DNA from: Microbacterium abyssi
GTDB lineage: Bacteria; Actinomycetota; Actinomycetes; Actinomycetales; Microbacteriaceae
Direction of reading: 5' to 3'
DNA: 64,000 bases
Assembly (NCBI RefSeq): GCF_015277895.1
Contig: NZ_CP063815.1
Location: forward strand, 248,001 to 312,000
This document shows positions 25,776 through 36,474 of this stretch, piece after piece; positions within the stretch are counted from its first letter, which is position 1; each line of letters starts with the position of its first letter. Below the pieces are notes generated by a model. The model was not told where the DNA came from. It worked only from the letters and a program-made list of their open reading frames with translations, and made no database searches. Position numbers and translations under genes: made by a program.

Positions 25776-25831
25776 GTTGGGTAACGGTTCGTAACGGCCC
25801 GGTGGCGGTTCCGAGGCGCATGGGGTAGAAC

Positions 25832-25845
25832 TGAGACCGGTCCCA
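25832..25845. promoter_or_regulatory. LacI operator copy 2
   Basis: TGAGACCGGTCCCA, the same 14-mer as copy 1 in inverted orientation, centred 70 bp from it. It probably overlaps or follows the promoter of the galactan operon. Confidence 0.75.
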
Positions 25846-25865
25846 GGATGACGCATCCGAAAACC

Positions 25866-25879
25866 TGAGACCGGTCCCA
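25866..25879. promoter_or_regulatory. LacI operator copy 3
   Basis: TGAGACCGGTCCCA again, identical to copy 2 and centred 34 bp further on, 52 bp before the beta-galactosidase start. Three sites suggest cooperative or looping repression. Confidence 0.75.
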
Positions 25880-25930
25880 GCCTGGTTCGCCCTGCTGAGA
25901 CAGCACCTGCACCGACCCGATGGAGTGACG

Positions 25931-27949
25931 ATGACCGCCCCCCACGCCTGGCCCGAGCTCACGGGAATCGCCTATGGCGGCGACTACAACCCCGAGCAGT
26001 GGCCCCGCGAGACGTGGCGCGAAGACGTCGAGCTCATGCGGAACGCGGGGGTAAACCTGGTCAGCGTCGGCATCTTCTCCTGGGCGCTCATCGAGATCGC
26101 CGAGGGCGAGTTCGACTTCTCCTGGCTCGACGAGCTGCTCGATCTGCTGCACGAGAACGGCATCGCCGTCGATCTCGGCACCCCGACGGCCTCGCCGCCG
26201 GCCTGGTTCTTCGCCGAGCACCCCGACGCCCGTGTCATCGACCGCGACGGACGGGTGATGGGCTTCGGCTCCCGGGGCATGGCCTCGCACTCGGCGCCCG
26301 CGTACCGCGAGGCCATCGTCCGCTACGCCGACGCGCTCGCGGCACGCTACGCGCAGCATCCGGCCGTCGTCCTCTGGCACGTGCACAACGAGTACGGCGT
26401 GCCAGTGGGTGAGGATCACTCCGACCACGCGCAGGCGGCCTTCCGCGTCTGGCTGCAGGAGAAGTACGGCACACTCGACGCACTCAACAGCGCCTGGGGC
26501 ACCGCTTTCTGGGGACAGCACTACACCGACTGGCAGCACATCAGCACGCCCACCACGGCACCCAGCGTCGTCAACCCCGCCCAGCGCCTCGACTTCGCCC
26601 GCTTCACCGACCACCAGCTGCGTGCGTGCTTCATCGCCGAGCGCGACGCCATCCGCGCGCACAGCGACCGCCCGGTCACCACGAACTTCATGGCCAACCA
26701 GAGCTGGACCACCGATCTGTGGGCGTGGGGCCGCGAGGTCGACATCGTCTCCGACGACCACTACCTGTGGGCGGCCGATGAGGACGCGCACATCGGACTG
26801 GCGATCGCCGCCGACCTCAGCCGCTCGGTCGGCGGCGGCAAGCCGTGGATCCTCATGGAGCACTCGACATCCGCCGTGAACTGGCAGCCCCGCAACATCG
26901 CCAAGCGTCCGGGTGAAATGGCGCGCAACTCGCTCACGCACCTGGGGCGCGGCGCCGACGGCATCCTGTTCTTCCAATGGCGCGCCGGCCGCTCGGGCGC
27001 CGAGAAGTTCCACTCCGCGATGCTGCCGCACGCCGGGGTCGATTCCCGCATCTTCCGCGAGGTGACCGCCCTCGGCGCGGACCTTCAGCGCCTCGAAGCC
27101 GTGCAGGGCAGCAGGGTCCAGGCCGAGGTGGCGATCCTGTGGGACTTCGAGTCGTTCTGGGCGCAGGACCTCGAGTGGCGTCCCACCGACGACGTGTCAC
27201 ACCAGGAGCGCATCCGCGCCTTCTACGAGCGGCTGTGGCGCGACGGCATCACGATCGACTTCGCTCTGCCCGGGCAGGACCTCTCGGCGTACAAGCTCGT
27301 GATCGCGCCGGCGCAGTATCTGCTGCGCGCAGCGGATGCCGAGAACCTCACCGACTACGTCGAGAGCGGCGGCACGCTGCTCGTCTCGTACTTCTCCGCC
27401 GTGGTCGACGAGAACGACGCCGTGCATCCCGGCGGCTTCCTCGCGCCGCTTCGCGATGCGCTCGGCGTCGATGTCGAAGAGCATCTTCCGCTGCGCGAGG
27501 GCCAGACCGCGGCCGTCACCACGGCGGTCGGCGACAGTTTGAACGCCGACCACTGGCAGGAGGCTCTCCGGCTGCACGGAGCCGAGGTCGTCGGCACGTA
27601 CCGGGACGGGCCGGCCGCGGGAGAGGCGGCCATCACCCGCAACCGCCGGGGCGAGGGCACCGGCTGGTACGTCAGCACCCGTCTCGACGCCGAGGGACTC
27701 AGCCGGCTCATGTCGCAGGTGTACGCCGACGCCGCGGTCGCCCCGGCCGGACTGCCCGAGGACCTCGAGGTGATCACCCGGCACGGTGACGACGCGAGCT
27801 ACCGGATCGTCATCAACCACGCGGACGACGACGCCGCACTGGCCGCCACCGGGCAGGACCTGCTCACCGGCATCGAGATCGACGACAGCTTCACGATCCC
27901 CGCGGGCGGCGTCGCCGTCATCCGCTCGAAGAAGACCCGCACCACCTGA
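25931..27949 (+). CDS. ganA: Beta-galactosidase, glycoside hydrolase family 42
   Basis: A 672-residue GH42 enzyme. GIAYGGDYNPEQWP is the classic N-terminal motif. The acid/base is E154 in VHNEYGVP, and the nucleophile E310 in WILMEHSTSAVNWQPRN. The TIM barrel covers about residues 10-390, followed by the trimerisation domain and a small beta domain. No signal peptide: it acts on imported beta-1,4-galacto-oligosaccharides in the cytoplasm. GGAG five bases before the ATG at 25931 supports the start. It is the first gene of an operon with a sugar importer and a secreted endo-galactanase, the same set of functions as the Bacillus subtilis gan operon. Confidence 0.95.
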   Translation: MTAPHAWPELTGIAYGGDYNPEQWPRETWREDVELMRNAGVNLVSVGIFSWALIEIAEGEFDFSWLDELLDLLHENGIAVDLGTPTASPPAWFFAEHPDARVIDRDGRVMGFGSRGMASHSAPAYREAIVRYADALAARYAQHPAVVLWHVHNEYGVPVGEDHSDHAQAAFRVWLQEKYGTLDALNSAWGTAFWGQHYTDWQHISTPTTAPSVVNPAQRLDFARFTDHQLRACFIAERDAIRAHSDRPVTTNFMANQSWTTDLWAWGREVDIVSDDHYLWAADEDAHIGLAIAADLSRSVGGGKPWILMEHSTSAVNWQPRNIAKRPGEMARNSLTHLGRGADGILFFQWRAGRSGAEKFHSAMLPHAGVDSRIFREVTALGADLQRLEAVQGSRVQAEVAILWDFESFWAQDLEWRPTDDVSHQERIRAFYERLWRDGITIDFALPGQDLSAYKLVIAPAQYLLRAADAENLTDYVESGGTLLVSYFSAVVDENDAVHPGGFLAPLRDALGVDVEEHLPLREGQTAAVTTAVGDSLNADHWQEALRLHGAEVVGTYRDGPAAGEAAITRNRRGEGTGWYVSTRLDAEGLSRLMSQVYADAAVAPAGLPEDLEVITRHGDDASYRIVINHADDDAALAATGQDLLTGIEIDDSFTIPAGGVAVIRSKKTRTT

Positions 27950-27962
27950 CACAACTCCACAC

Positions 27963-27986
27963 GCTGCAGGTCGCCCGACCCGCAGC
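27963..27986 (+). other. Small hairpin between beta-galactosidase and binding-protein genes
   Basis: GCTGC (27963-27967) and GGTC pair with GACC and GCAGC (27982-27986) around a GCCC loop, with one A-C mismatch. It lies in the 107-bp gap of the galactan operon and could attenuate or stabilise the mRNA. It is too short to call a terminator. Confidence 0.4.
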
Positions 27987-28056
27987 ACACACCGGTCGTA
28001 ATGATGCGACTCGCCCAGCGAAGCGCATCAGCGACCACAGACAGATTGGAACCAGC

Positions 28057-29283
28057 ATGCGCAAGCACATCGGAGTCGGCGCGTTCGCGCTGGCAGCGGC
28101 CGTCGTCCTGACCGGCTGCAGTTCGAGCGCCCCGGAGACCGGCGACGACGTTCCGGCCGGCGACGGCGCAGAACTCGTCATCTGGACGGATGCCGAGCGC
28201 GAAGCGGCGCTCACGGCCGCCGCCGAGGCGTTCGAGGAGGAGACCGGGGCCACCGTCACCCTCGTGCAGAAGAACTTCGAGGACCTCCGCAACGACTTCA
28301 TCGCGCAGGTCCCGACCGGTGAAGGCCCCGACATCACGGTCGGCGCGCACGACTGGCTGGGAGCGCTCGTCGCCGCCGGCGTCGTCGACACCATCGATCT
28401 CGGCGACACCGCCGACGAGTTCGAGCAGGTCGCGCTGGACGCCATGACGTATGACGGCCAGCTCTACGCCCTTCCGTACTCGCTGGAGACCATCGCACTC
28501 ATCCAGAACGTCGACCTCGTGGGCGATGCGGCACCGGCCACCTGGGACGAGATGATCCAGAGCGGCATCGACTCGGGCGCGGAGCGGCCGTTCGTGATCA
28601 ACACGGCCGGCGAGACCGGCGACGGCTACACGATGTACGGCTTCCAGACCTCATTCGGCGCCCCGGTGTTCGTGCAGGACTCCTCGGGGTCGTACACGTC
28701 CGAGGTCGGCATGGGCGGTGCCCCTGGTGAGGCGTTCGCCGACTGGCTGGGTGCCAACGGCTCCGCGGGCACCGGATACATCTCCACCACCGTCGACTAC
28801 GACATCAACAACGAGCTGTTCTCGTCGGGCAAGGCGCCCTACACGATCCAGGGGCCGTGGGCGATGAGCACGTTCGAGGGCATGAACGTCACGGTCAACC
28901 CGATCCCGTCGGCCGGCGGCGAGACGGCTGCCCCGTTCGTGGGCGTGCAGGGCTTCTACCTCTCCAGCGAGAGCAGCAACGCGCTGCTCGCGCAGGAGTT
29001 CCTGGTGAACTACCTCGGCACCGAGGACGCGCAGCGCGCGCTCTACGAGGCCGACCCGCGCATCCCGGCGTGGAGCACGCTCGCCGAGGAGGTCTCCTCC
29101 GACCCGATCACCGCCGGTTTCGTCGCCTCCGCCCAGGACGGCGTACCGATGCCGTCGATCCCCGAGATGGGATCGGTCTGGGATCTGTGGAACGCCGCCC
29201 AGGTGCAGATCATCAACGGCGCCGATCCGGTCGCCACGTGGAACACCATGATCACCGACCTCGAAGCCACTCTGGCCGGTTGA
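28057..29283 (+). CDS. ganS: Galacto-oligosaccharide ABC transporter binding lipoprotein (MalE-like)
   Basis: A 408-residue maltodextrin-type solute-binding protein. The signal peptide ends at lipobox LTGC near residue 22, giving a lipid-anchored extracellular protein. LVIWTDAEREAALTAAAEAF and GPWAMSTFEGMNVTVNPIPS are typical of MalE/GanS proteins. Between a GH42 galactosidase and a secreted GH53 galactanase, its ligand is probably beta-1,4-galacto-oligosaccharides. It is separated from the downstream permease by a perfect hairpin, which may let the binding protein be made in excess. Confidence 0.92.
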   Translation: MRKHIGVGAFALAAAVVLTGCSSSAPETGDDVPAGDGAELVIWTDAEREAALTAAAEAFEEETGATVTLVQKNFEDLRNDFIAQVPTGEGPDITVGAHDWLGALVAAGVVDTIDLGDTADEFEQVALDAMTYDGQLYALPYSLETIALIQNVDLVGDAAPATWDEMIQSGIDSGAERPFVINTAGETGDGYTMYGFQTSFGAPVFVQDSSGSYTSEVGMGGAPGEAFADWLGANGSAGTGYISTTVDYDINNELFSSGKAPYTIQGPWAMSTFEGMNVTVNPIPSAGGETAAPFVGVQGFYLSSESSNALLAQEFLVNYLGTEDAQRALYEADPRIPAWSTLAEEVSSDPITAGFVASAQDGVPMPSIPEMGSVWDLWNAAQVQIINGADPVATWNTMITDLEATLAG

Positions 29284-29288
29284 TCCAT

Positions 29289-29320
29289 CGGTGCGGGAGG
29301 CGAGAACGCCTCCCGCACCG
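29289..29320 (+). other. Perfect stem-loop between binding-protein and permease genes
   Basis: CGGTGCGGGAGGCG (29289-29302) pairs over all 14 bases with the complement at 29307-29320, closing an AGAA loop. It starts 6 bp after the binding-protein stop and lies just upstream of the permease ribosome site AAGGAG. No T-tract follows. By analogy with malE-malF in enterobacteria it probably blocks 3' exonucleases or gives partial termination. Confidence 0.75.
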
Positions 29321-29338
29321 CACGAGAAGGAGCCATTG

Positions 29339-30970
29339 ATGCCGACCGAGACACCGACCGAGATCGACACCGCGACCTCTCGGCGCGCCCCGAGCGCCGT
29401 GCGCGAGTCCCACGCCAGGCGCTGGCGCGGATTCGGATGGGGCTTCATCGTCAAGCTCGCGCTGATGGCGCTGATCAATGCCTTCGGCATCATGACCGCG
29501 ATCGCCGCGTGGCGGGTGGAATCGTGGATCGTGCTGGCGGTCATCGTCGTGCTGGTCGCCGCCGCCGACTGGGTGTACTTCAGCAAGAAGATGCTGCCGA
29601 TGAAGTACCTGTTGCCGGGGCTCGTCTTCCTGCTGGTGTTCCAGATCTTCATCTTCGGCTACACCGCCTACATCGCCTTCACCAACTACGGCACCGGGCA
29701 CATCGGCACCCAGGAGCAGGCCGTCGAGGCCGCTCTGATCCAGGGCGAGCGACGACTCGACGACTCGCCCACCTATCCGCTCTCGGTGGTGCAGCGCGGC
29801 GACGAGCTGGGGTTCGCGGTCGCGACAGACGATGACGGCGTGCTCGTCGGATCCGCCATCGATCCTCTCGCAGAGGCTCCCGATGCCTCGGTCGGGGCCA
29901 GCGGAGCGCCGACCGAGGTTCCCGGCTGGGCCGTCCTGCCCCGAGCCGCCGTGCTGTCGGACCCCGCGCTGCAGTCTGAGATCACCCAGCTGCGGGTCCC
30001 CGTCTCCGACGACCCCAACGACGGCTCGATCCGCACCCGCGAAGGATCGACGGGCGCGGTCTACGAGTCGACGCTGATCTGGGATGCCGACGCGCAGACG
30101 ATCACCGACACCTCCACCGGAACGGTCTACAGCGCGAGCGACCGCGGAAGCTTCGTCTCGGACGACGGGGAGGCGCTCCCCACCGGCTGGTACGTGAACG
30201 TCGGCTTCGAGAACTTCCTGAAGCTGTTCACGGATGCCACGCTCGCGAGCACCCTCGGGAGCGTCACGATCTGGACCTTCGCCTTCGCGATCCTCTCGGT
30301 CGGACTCAGCTTCGCCGTCGGACTCGGTCTTGCGATGGTCTACAACGATCCGAGGGTCAAGGGCCGGCGCATCCTGCGCGCGCTGTTCATCCTGCCCTAC
30401 GCGTTCCCCGCCTTCATGGCGGCGCTGCTCTTCCGCGGCATGTTCAACGCCGAGTTCGGCGTGATCAACGAGCTGTTCTTCTTCGGCGGCCACATCAACT
30501 GGCTCGGAGATCCGTGGCTCACCAGAGCCGCGGTGATCTTCGTCAACGTCTGGTTGAGCTATCCGTACTGGTTCCTGGTGTGTACGGGCGCGCTGCAGTC
30601 GCTGCCCGGCGACACGCTCGAGGCGGCCGAGATCGACGGCGCCGGGCGCTGGCAGCGGTTCCGGTCGATCGTGCTGCCGCTGCTGCTGGTGTCGACGGCT
30701 CCTCTGCTGATCGCATCCTTCGCGGTCGCGTTCAACAACTTCACGGTCATCTACACGTTCAACAACGGCGGGCCGTCGATACCGGGCGCACCCTATGCGC
30801 TGGGTTCGACCGACATCCTCGTCTCGGCGATCTACGACGTCTCCGGCGTCTCGGGCGGCGCATCGGACTACGGTCTCGCGAGCGCCCTGTCGATCGTCGC
30901 GTTCGTCGTCATCGGCATCATCTCGGCCGTGAGCTTCCGCCAGACCCGCAGACTCGAGGAGTACCAGTGA
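29339..30970 (+). CDS. ganP: ABC transporter permease, MalF type with large extracellular insert
   Basis: A 543-residue permease. Three N-terminal helices end near residue 125 (LLPGLVFLLVFQIFIFGYTA). A polar insert of about 150 residues follows, resembling in place the P2 loop of E. coli MalF, then five helices. The EAA loop reads EAAEIDGAGRWQRFRSIVLP. I chose the ATG at 29339 with AAGGAG in place; an upstream GTG at 29291 falls within the hairpin. It forms the channel with the next gene, whose start overlaps its stop. No ATPase is encoded nearby. Confidence 0.92.
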   Translation: MPTETPTEIDTATSRRAPSAVRESHARRWRGFGWGFIVKLALMALINAFGIMTAIAAWRVESWIVLAVIVVLVAAADWVYFSKKMLPMKYLLPGLVFLLVFQIFIFGYTAYIAFTNYGTGHIGTQEQAVEAALIQGERRLDDSPTYPLSVVQRGDELGFAVATDDDGVLVGSAIDPLAEAPDASVGASGAPTEVPGWAVLPRAAVLSDPALQSEITQLRVPVSDDPNDGSIRTREGSTGAVYESTLIWDADAQTITDTSTGTVYSASDRGSFVSDDGEALPTGWYVNVGFENFLKLFTDATLASTLGSVTIWTFAFAILSVGLSFAVGLGLAMVYNDPRVKGRRILRALFILPYAFPAFMAALLFRGMFNAEFGVINELFFFGGHINWLGDPWLTRAAVIFVNVWLSYPYWFLVCTGALQSLPGDTLEAAEIDGAGRWQRFRSIVLPLLLVSTAPLLIASFAVAFNNFTVIYTFNNGGPSIPGAPYALGSTDILVSAIYDVSGVSGGASDYGLASALSIVAFVVIGIISAVSFRQTRRLEEYQ

Positions 30971-31881
30971 TGTCCACTCAGACAAGAGCAGTGGTGACCG
31001 GATCCTCGGATGCCACGGCATCCCGCGCCGGCGCACGTCGACGCCGCTGGTGGGCCGAAGTCGGCTGGAAGTACGGCCTCGCGGCCGTCGTGCTCGTTTT
31101 CGCGGCGTTCCCGCTCGTGTACGTGCTCTCGGCGTCGCTGAATCCGCAGGGCAGCCTCGCGGCGAGCAACGACCTGTTCGCCGTCGTCGACATCGCCAAC
31201 TACGTCGCACTCGGCGAATCCCGCTACTGGGTGTGGTTCGGGAACACCCTGCTGATCGGCGTGGTCACGTCCGTCGGCTCGGTGATCATGGGAGCGGCCG
31301 CCGCGTACGCGTTCTCGCGGTTCCGCTTCACCGGACGCCGCGTCAGCCTGACCACGCTGCTGGTCGTGCAGATGTTCCCGCAGGCGCTCGCGTTCGTCGC
31401 GATCTTCCTGATGCTGCTCACGATCGGCGAGGTCATCCCGGCTCTCGGCATCAACTCGAAGATCGCCCTCATCTGCGTGTACCTCGGCGGTGCACTCGGG
31501 GCGAACACCTTCCTCATGTACGGCTTCTTCAACACCATCCCGGTCGAGATCGACGAGTCGGCGAAGATCGACGGCGCGAGCCACGCGCAGATCTTCTGGA
31601 AGCTGATCATGCCCCTGGTCGTGCCGATCCTCGCGGTCGTCGCCCTGCTGTCGTTCCTGGCGTGCTTCGGGGACTTCATCCTGTCGAAGATCATCCTGAC
31701 CTCCGAGGACAACTGGACGCTCGCCGTCGGCATGTACCAGTGGGTCTCGAACCAGCTGACTTCCCGCTGGGGGCTGTTCGCCGCCGGTGTCGTCATCGCC
31801 GCGGTCCCCGTGCTCGCCCTGTTCTTCTCCCTGCAGAAGTACATCGTCGGAGGACTCACCCAGGGCGCCGTCAAGGGCTGA
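30970..31881 (+). CDS. ganQ: ABC transporter permease, MalG type
   Basis: A 303-residue permease with an N-terminal cytosolic extension of about 30 residues rich in Arg (GARRRRWW) and six helices. The EAA loop is DESAKIDGASHAQIFWKLIMPL, here close to the MalG form, and the C-terminus VGGLTQGAVK is typical. The ATG overlaps the previous stop by one base (TGATG). With the MalF-type partner it imports galacto-oligosaccharides; ATP hydrolysis must come from a shared MsiK-like ATPase encoded outside this window. Confidence 0.92.
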   Translation: MSTQTRAVVTGSSDATASRAGARRRRWWAEVGWKYGLAAVVLVFAAFPLVYVLSASLNPQGSLAASNDLFAVVDIANYVALGESRYWVWFGNTLLIGVVTSVGSVIMGAAAAYAFSRFRFTGRRVSLTTLLVVQMFPQALAFVAIFLMLLTIGEVIPALGINSKIALICVYLGGALGANTFLMYGFFNTIPVEIDESAKIDGASHAQIFWKLIMPLVVPILAVVALLSFLACFGDFILSKIILTSEDNWTLAVGMYQWVSNQLTSRWGLFAAGVVIAAVPVLALFFSLQKYIVGGLTQGAVKG

Positions 31882-34461
<2,580 letters not shown>

Positions 34462-34536
34462 TGTGCGCGGAGGTCTGGCCTCCGGCATCCGTCCCTGTCA
34501 GTATCGGGGGAACCGATCTGCAACGAAAGGACGACG

Positions 34537-36069
34537 ATGTCCGATCAAGTGTTCATCTTCATCGCACTGGGGCTGTACTTCGCGGCGATGCTCCTCATCG
34601 GATATCTGGCGTTCCGCCGGACCACCGATCACGAGGACTACATGCTCGGCGGACGGAACCTCCCGCCGTGGGTCGCCGCGCTCAGCGCCGGAGCATCCGA
34701 CATGTCCGGCTGGCTCGTCATGGGTCTGCCCGGTGCGATCTACCTCTCCGGTCTCATCGAGGCGTGGATCGCCGTGGGCCTCACGATCGGCGCGTATCTG
34801 AACTGGCTGCTCGTCGCGCCGCGCCTGCGCGCGTACACCCAGGTGTCGCGCAACTCCATCACGGTGCCGAGCTTCTTCGAGAACCGGCTGCGCGACTCGT
34901 CGCGACTGCTGCGGATCCTCGCCGGCGTCGTCATCCTGGTGTTCTTCACGCTGTACATCTCCAGCGGCATGGTCGCCGGCGGCGTGTTCTTCGAGAGTTC
35001 GTTCAACTCCGACTACCTGCTCGGCATGATCCTCGTCGCCGGCGTCACGCTGCTGTACACGCTGTTCGGGGGCTTCCTCGGCGCCTCCTTCACGGATGTC
35101 GTTCAGGGCCTCATGATGGTGATCGCCCTGATCGTCGTCCCCCTCGCCGCGGTGATCGCAATCGGGGGCTTCGGCGAGATGGGGGCGGCCATCGACGAAC
35201 TCGCGCCGAACCACCTGTCGCTCATCGGCGGGACTGCCCTCACCGGCGGCACCGTGCTGGCGATCGTGTCGGCGCTCGCCTGGGGCCTGGGCTACTTCGG
35301 CCAGCCGCACATCATCGTGCGGTTCATGGCGCTGCGCAGCCCGCGTGAGGCCAAGAGTGCGCGCAGGATCGGCATGACCTGGATGATCCTCTCGCTGGTG
35401 GGTGCGGTGTTCTCGGGTCTCGTCGGCATCGCCTACATGGCGGCGCAGGGAATCGATCTCGGCAATCCCGAGACGGTCGTGCTGGTGATGTCGCAGACAC
35501 TGCTGCACCCGTTCGTCGCAGGACTCGTGCTCGCCGCCGTGCTCGCCGCGATCATGAGCACGATCTCCAGTCAGTTGATCGTGGCGTCGTCGGCTCTCGT
35601 CGAGGACCTGTTCAAAGTGGTGAAGAAGGAGCCGTCACCCAAGCTGCTGGTGCTCCTCGGGCGACTGACCGTGCTCGGCGTCGGCATCATCGCGGCGCTG
35701 CTCGCGATCGTGCCGAACGACACCATCCTCGGGCTGGTCTCGTTCGCATGGGCCGGCTTCGGCGCGGCGTTCGGTCCACTTATCCTGCTGAGTCTGTTCT
35801 GGCGGAAGCTCACGAACTGGGGTGCGCTCGCCGGGATGTTCACCGGCGCCGCCGGCGTCTTCGTGTTCAAGGCGATCTGGCCGGAGCTGTACGAACTGCT
35901 GCCGGGATTCATCTGCGCCATGATCGTCGCGGTCGTGGTGAGCCTGCTCACGCACCGCGATGGCTCCGAGCGGCAGAACGAGATCCTGCAGGAGTTCACC
36001 GACACCGGCACCCTGCTGACGGTCAACGGCGTCGGTCGCGGAGCACGGGCCGATCGCATGACGCCGTAG
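34537..36069 (+). CDS. putP: Sodium/solute symporter, PutP-type (sodium/proline)
   Basis: A 510-residue SSF-family transporter with about 13 helices. GASDMSGWLVMGLPGAIYLSG near residue 50 and GLGYFGQPHIIVRFMALRS near 250 are PutP signatures carrying the sodium and proline binding regions. GFLGASFTDVVQGLMM is the fifth-helix region. It imports proline with Na+ for nutrition or osmoprotection; other small solutes are possible. GAAAGGA lies before the ATG at 34537. The gene is monocistronic, with a possible hairpin beyond its stop, and a small gene follows. Confidence 0.9.
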   Translation: MSDQVFIFIALGLYFAAMLLIGYLAFRRTTDHEDYMLGGRNLPPWVAALSAGASDMSGWLVMGLPGAIYLSGLIEAWIAVGLTIGAYLNWLLVAPRLRAYTQVSRNSITVPSFFENRLRDSSRLLRILAGVVILVFFTLYISSGMVAGGVFFESSFNSDYLLGMILVAGVTLLYTLFGGFLGASFTDVVQGLMMVIALIVVPLAAVIAIGGFGEMGAAIDELAPNHLSLIGGTALTGGTVLAIVSALAWGLGYFGQPHIIVRFMALRSPREAKSARRIGMTWMILSLVGAVFSGLVGIAYMAAQGIDLGNPETVVLVMSQTLLHPFVAGLVLAAVLAAIMSTISSQLIVASSALVEDLFKVVKKEPSPKLLVLLGRLTVLGVGIIAALLAIVPNDTILGLVSFAWAGFGAAFGPLILLSLFWRKLTNWGALAGMFTGAAGVFVFKAIWPELYELLPGFICAMIVAVVVSLLTHRDGSERQNEILQEFTDTGTLLTVNGVGRGARADRMTP

Positions 36070-36095
36070 GCGTCGAATCGGGCGGCTGCCGAAGA

Positions 36096-36129
36096 TAAGG
36101 CATCTGCCCGATGCCGCGGGGGTGCCTTA
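36096..36129 (+). terminator. Possible weak terminator after putP
   Basis: TAAGGCA (36096-36102) pairs with TGCCTTA (36123-36129). The 20-base interior is GC-rich and contains a CATC/GATG pair. No T-tract. Position 27 bp after putP fits termination, but the stem is short. Confidence 0.35.
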
Positions 36130-36138
36130 GAGCGGAGT

Positions 36139-36166
36139 GTGGACTCAGATCACCAGAGGAGTCCAC
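36139..36166 (+). promoter_or_regulatory. Hairpin that would mask the ribosome site of the small gene
   Basis: GTGGACTC (36139-36146) pairs perfectly with GAGTCCAC (36159-36166). The Shine-Dalgarno AGAGGAG (36155-36161) is partly in the stem, four bases before the ATG at 36170. It could act as a translational switch. Confidence 0.5.
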
Positions 36167-36169
36167 GAC

Positions 36170-36418
36170 ATGTACGAGCACCCGTCCTACATCCACAACA
36201 CCATCCTCGTCGAGCAGGAGCGCATCGACCGCGAGAACGAGCTGCGCCGAATCATCACGGAGAACCCGGATCGCGTCATCAGGCGCCGCGGGTCTGTGCT
36301 GAGCCGGGTGAGCGGCTGGTTCCGCACCCGGCAGGCGGATGCCGCAGCCTCGGTCGTCGCAGCCGACAGCCCGCGTGCCATCTGCGACACCACCGCGCGT
36401 CCCGCGCACGCGCGGTGA
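36170..36418 (+). CDS. Small hypothetical protein, 82 residues
   Basis: The ATG at 36170 follows AGAGGAG with suitable spacing. The N-terminal half is charged and probably helical (VEQERIDRENELRRIITENP), followed by a basic stretch RRRGSVLSRVSGWFRTR and an Ala-rich, low-complexity tail. No signal peptide, membrane helix or known motif. Short basic proteins of this layout are common in Microbacteriaceae but are not functionally assigned. It lies between putP and the large LuxR-type regulator, which starts 56 bp after its stop, so it may share a transcript with that gene. Coding is likely from start signal and codon pattern, not proven. Confidence 0.6.
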   Translation: MYEHPSYIHNTILVEQERIDRENELRRIITENPDRVIRRRGSVLSRVSGWFRTRQADAAASVVAADSPRAICDTTARPAHAR

Positions 36419-36474
36419 GTTCTCTCACCGCGATCACCGGCCCGAATGTCCGTGGCCGGTGGCACCATGAAGTG

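Noticed and set aside
29289..29320. The hairpin read as a tRNA or as a rho-independent terminator
   Set aside because: It is a single stem with a four-base loop, not a cloverleaf, and has no T-tract; the downstream permease is clearly part of the same operon.
36139..36474. Extension of the LAL regulator upstream to 36139
   Set aside because: The frame is open, but it runs over the small gene with its own start signal and has no conserved residues.
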